A DNA stretch of 64,000 nucleotides from an uncultured Desulfovibrio sp. (GTDB lineage: Bacteria > Desulfobacterota > Desulfovibrionia > Desulfovibrionales > Desulfovibrionaceae): positions 7,783 through 71,782 of the forward strand of contig CAKTDV010000014.1 in the NCBI GenBank assembly GCA_934546745.1, written 5' to 3'. Of the stretch, positions 63,144-64,000 are shown piece by piece; position 1 is the first letter of the stretch; each line of letters begins with the position of its first letter. A program made the translations under genes and the position numbers. Below the pieces are notes generated by a model. That model saw only the letters and a program-made list of their open reading frames with translations. It made no database searches and was not told the DNA's origin.

Positions 63144-64000
63144 AGGGTGTGTCTGCAAACCCTCTTCACGAAAAGGGGGAAGTCAGGTTAGGTAAGGTTT
63201 TCATCGTGTTACGACAGGGAAATGTGCTACTATGACATCCCTGAAGACCTCTGGCTCAGGCTTGAGCCCATACTGCCAACAGAAGGTTCTCCTCGTGGAG
63301 GGAGACCGATTGGTGACGTCAGAAACTTTCTCAATGCTGTACATTGGATGCTGCGAACCGGATCTCCATGGCGAGCTTTGCCAGAGAAATATGGTTCGTG
63401 GAAAACCGTATATTCCCGATTCAGGCGTTGGCAGAAAAGAGGATATCTGACTGCTATCCTTAAGCTTCTTACCTTACAGGCTGACATGAACCACATCATG
63501 ATTGATGGGACATACGTTCATGCTCACAAGCATAGTGCCGGAGCTCGACATACCTCTGGAATCAATCAGGCTCTCGGCCGAAGTCGTGGCGGCTTTACTT
63601 CCAAAATTCATGCGGTGGTGGATGCTCTCGGTAATTTGCTGGCTTTTACTGTCACGGCAGGACAATACTCCGAGTATCCTCAAGCCAGTAACCTTCTAAT
63701 CCAGTATCATAACACAACAATTCTGGCCGATAAGGGCTATGACGGCAGGAGTCTCATCGATGCGCTTCACCAGCAGGGATGTGAAGCAGTTATTCCCTCC
63801 AGAAGAACGAACCATCATCCCCGTACCATTGACAGACATCTCTACAAGGAACGTCATCTTATTGAGACGTTTTTCAACAAGATCAAAGAATATCGTAAAA
63901 TTGCAACTCGTTATGACAAGCTGGCAGAAGTTTTTGCGGCCTTTGTATGTCTGGCTGCTTCACTTATCTGGCTTCGATAAGAGGTTTGCAGACACACCCT
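63144..64000 (+). mobile_element. Complete IS5-family insertion sequence
   Basis: AGGGTGTGTCTGCAAACC (63144-63161) recurs exactly inverted as GGTTTGCAGACACACCCT (63983-64000), the last base of the window. One transposase gene fills the space. The TA just before the GGG of the left end and the T after the CCC of the right end suit a TA or CTAG-type target duplication, half of which lies beyond the window. Confidence 0.92.
63222..63980 (+). CDS. IS5-family DDE transposase
   Basis: A 252-residue transposase. The N-terminal domain has PEDLWLRLEPILPTEGSPRGGRPIGDVRNFLNAVHWMLRTGSPWRALPEKYGSW, the family pattern. The catalytic triad is visible as MIDGTYVHAH (D), TILADKGYDGRSL (D) and HLIETFFNKIKEYRKIATRYDK (E, with the Y-R-K spacing). 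The frame is intact and the ends are perfect, so the element may be active. Its base composition is more AT-rich than the mob genes. Confidence 0.95.
   Translation: MCYYDIPEDLWLRLEPILPTEGSPRGGRPIGDVRNFLNAVHWMLRTGSPWRALPEKYGSWKTVYSRFRRWQKRGYLTAILKLLTLQADMNHIMIDGTYVHAHKHSAGARHTSGINQALGRSRGGFTSKIHAVVDALGNLLAFTVTAGQYSEYPQASNLLIQYHNTTILADKGYDGRSLIDALHQQGCEAVIPSRRTNHHPRTIDRHLYKERHLIETFFNKIKEYRKIATRYDKLAEVFAAFVCLAASLIWLR

Overview
The window is a chromosomal segment from a high-GC, flagellated, Gram-negative sulfate reducer of the Desulfovibrio type. This rests on the gene content: a homotrimeric-porin-like outer membrane protein, a complete hdrCBA-flx electron-bifurcating operon, the carboxynorspermidine route to polyamines, a NikKMLQO nickel importer and a short ThiC behind a TPP riboswitch. 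The species cannot be fixed from the sequence alone.

Bases 1-22,200 are mostly core. They carry the end of a Crp/Fnr-type regulator and a flavodoxin, then uvrC, a porin and a sugar epimerase on the minus strand. Two polysaccharide genes follow (a GT4 glycosyltransferase and a polyprenyl-phosphate sugar transferase), then the hook protein flgE behind a sigma-54 promoter, aroE-aroQ, and hdrC-hdrB-hdrA-flxDC-flxB-flxA, in which FlxD and FlxC are fused. After these come a WbsX/GH99-like gene, a 49-residue secreted His/Gly-rich peptide behind a second sigma-54-type promoter, a hexapeptide acetyltransferase and a metallophosphoesterase.

Bases 22,290-27,750 hold a minus-strand redox and detoxification cluster. 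Reading from its promoter end it is an AraC regulator, an alpha/beta hydrolase, a cupin, an aldo-keto reductase, a Tat-type flavodoxin, an iron-sulfur-flavoprotein-like reductase and an aldo-keto reductase remnant. Three of the seven are broken: two by apparent single-base frameshifts and one by truncation.

Bases 28,000-47,570 are ordinary, intact housekeeping: metK, panC, sppA, aroC, recD2, thiC with its riboswitch, rpsA, carboxynorspermidine dehydrogenase and decarboxylase, the nickel ECF importer (NikO with a His-rich tail), a TauE/SafE permease, murI, hup and tRNA-Ser(UGA).

From tRNA-Ser to the end is an accessory island. It starts with a dead second copy of the acetyltransferase cut by an IS1-like element and an AT-rich metallo-hydrolase gene. 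A decaying conjugative element follows: the C-terminal end of a TrbC/DotL-type coupling protein, a TrbB/DsbC-like thiol protein (frameshifted), a phage-type adenine methylase, an AbrB-like regulator with its own promoter and palindrome, a broken methylase-helicase giant gene, an RdgC-like protein, an Rpn nuclease with an internal in-frame start, a relaxase-primase, MobC, a candidate oriT with an IncP-like nic motif, and a small divergent gene. A complete IS5-family element closes the window, its right inverted repeat ending on the last base.

The most interesting signals are the gene-within-a-gene arrangement in the Rpn nuclease, the sigma-54-controlled secreted peptide, the oriT candidate and the duplicated acetyltransferase. 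Single-base frameshifts occur only in accessory regions while the housekeeping stretches stay open, which argues for real decay rather than poor sequence. All functions are read from sequence motifs; no database search was run.
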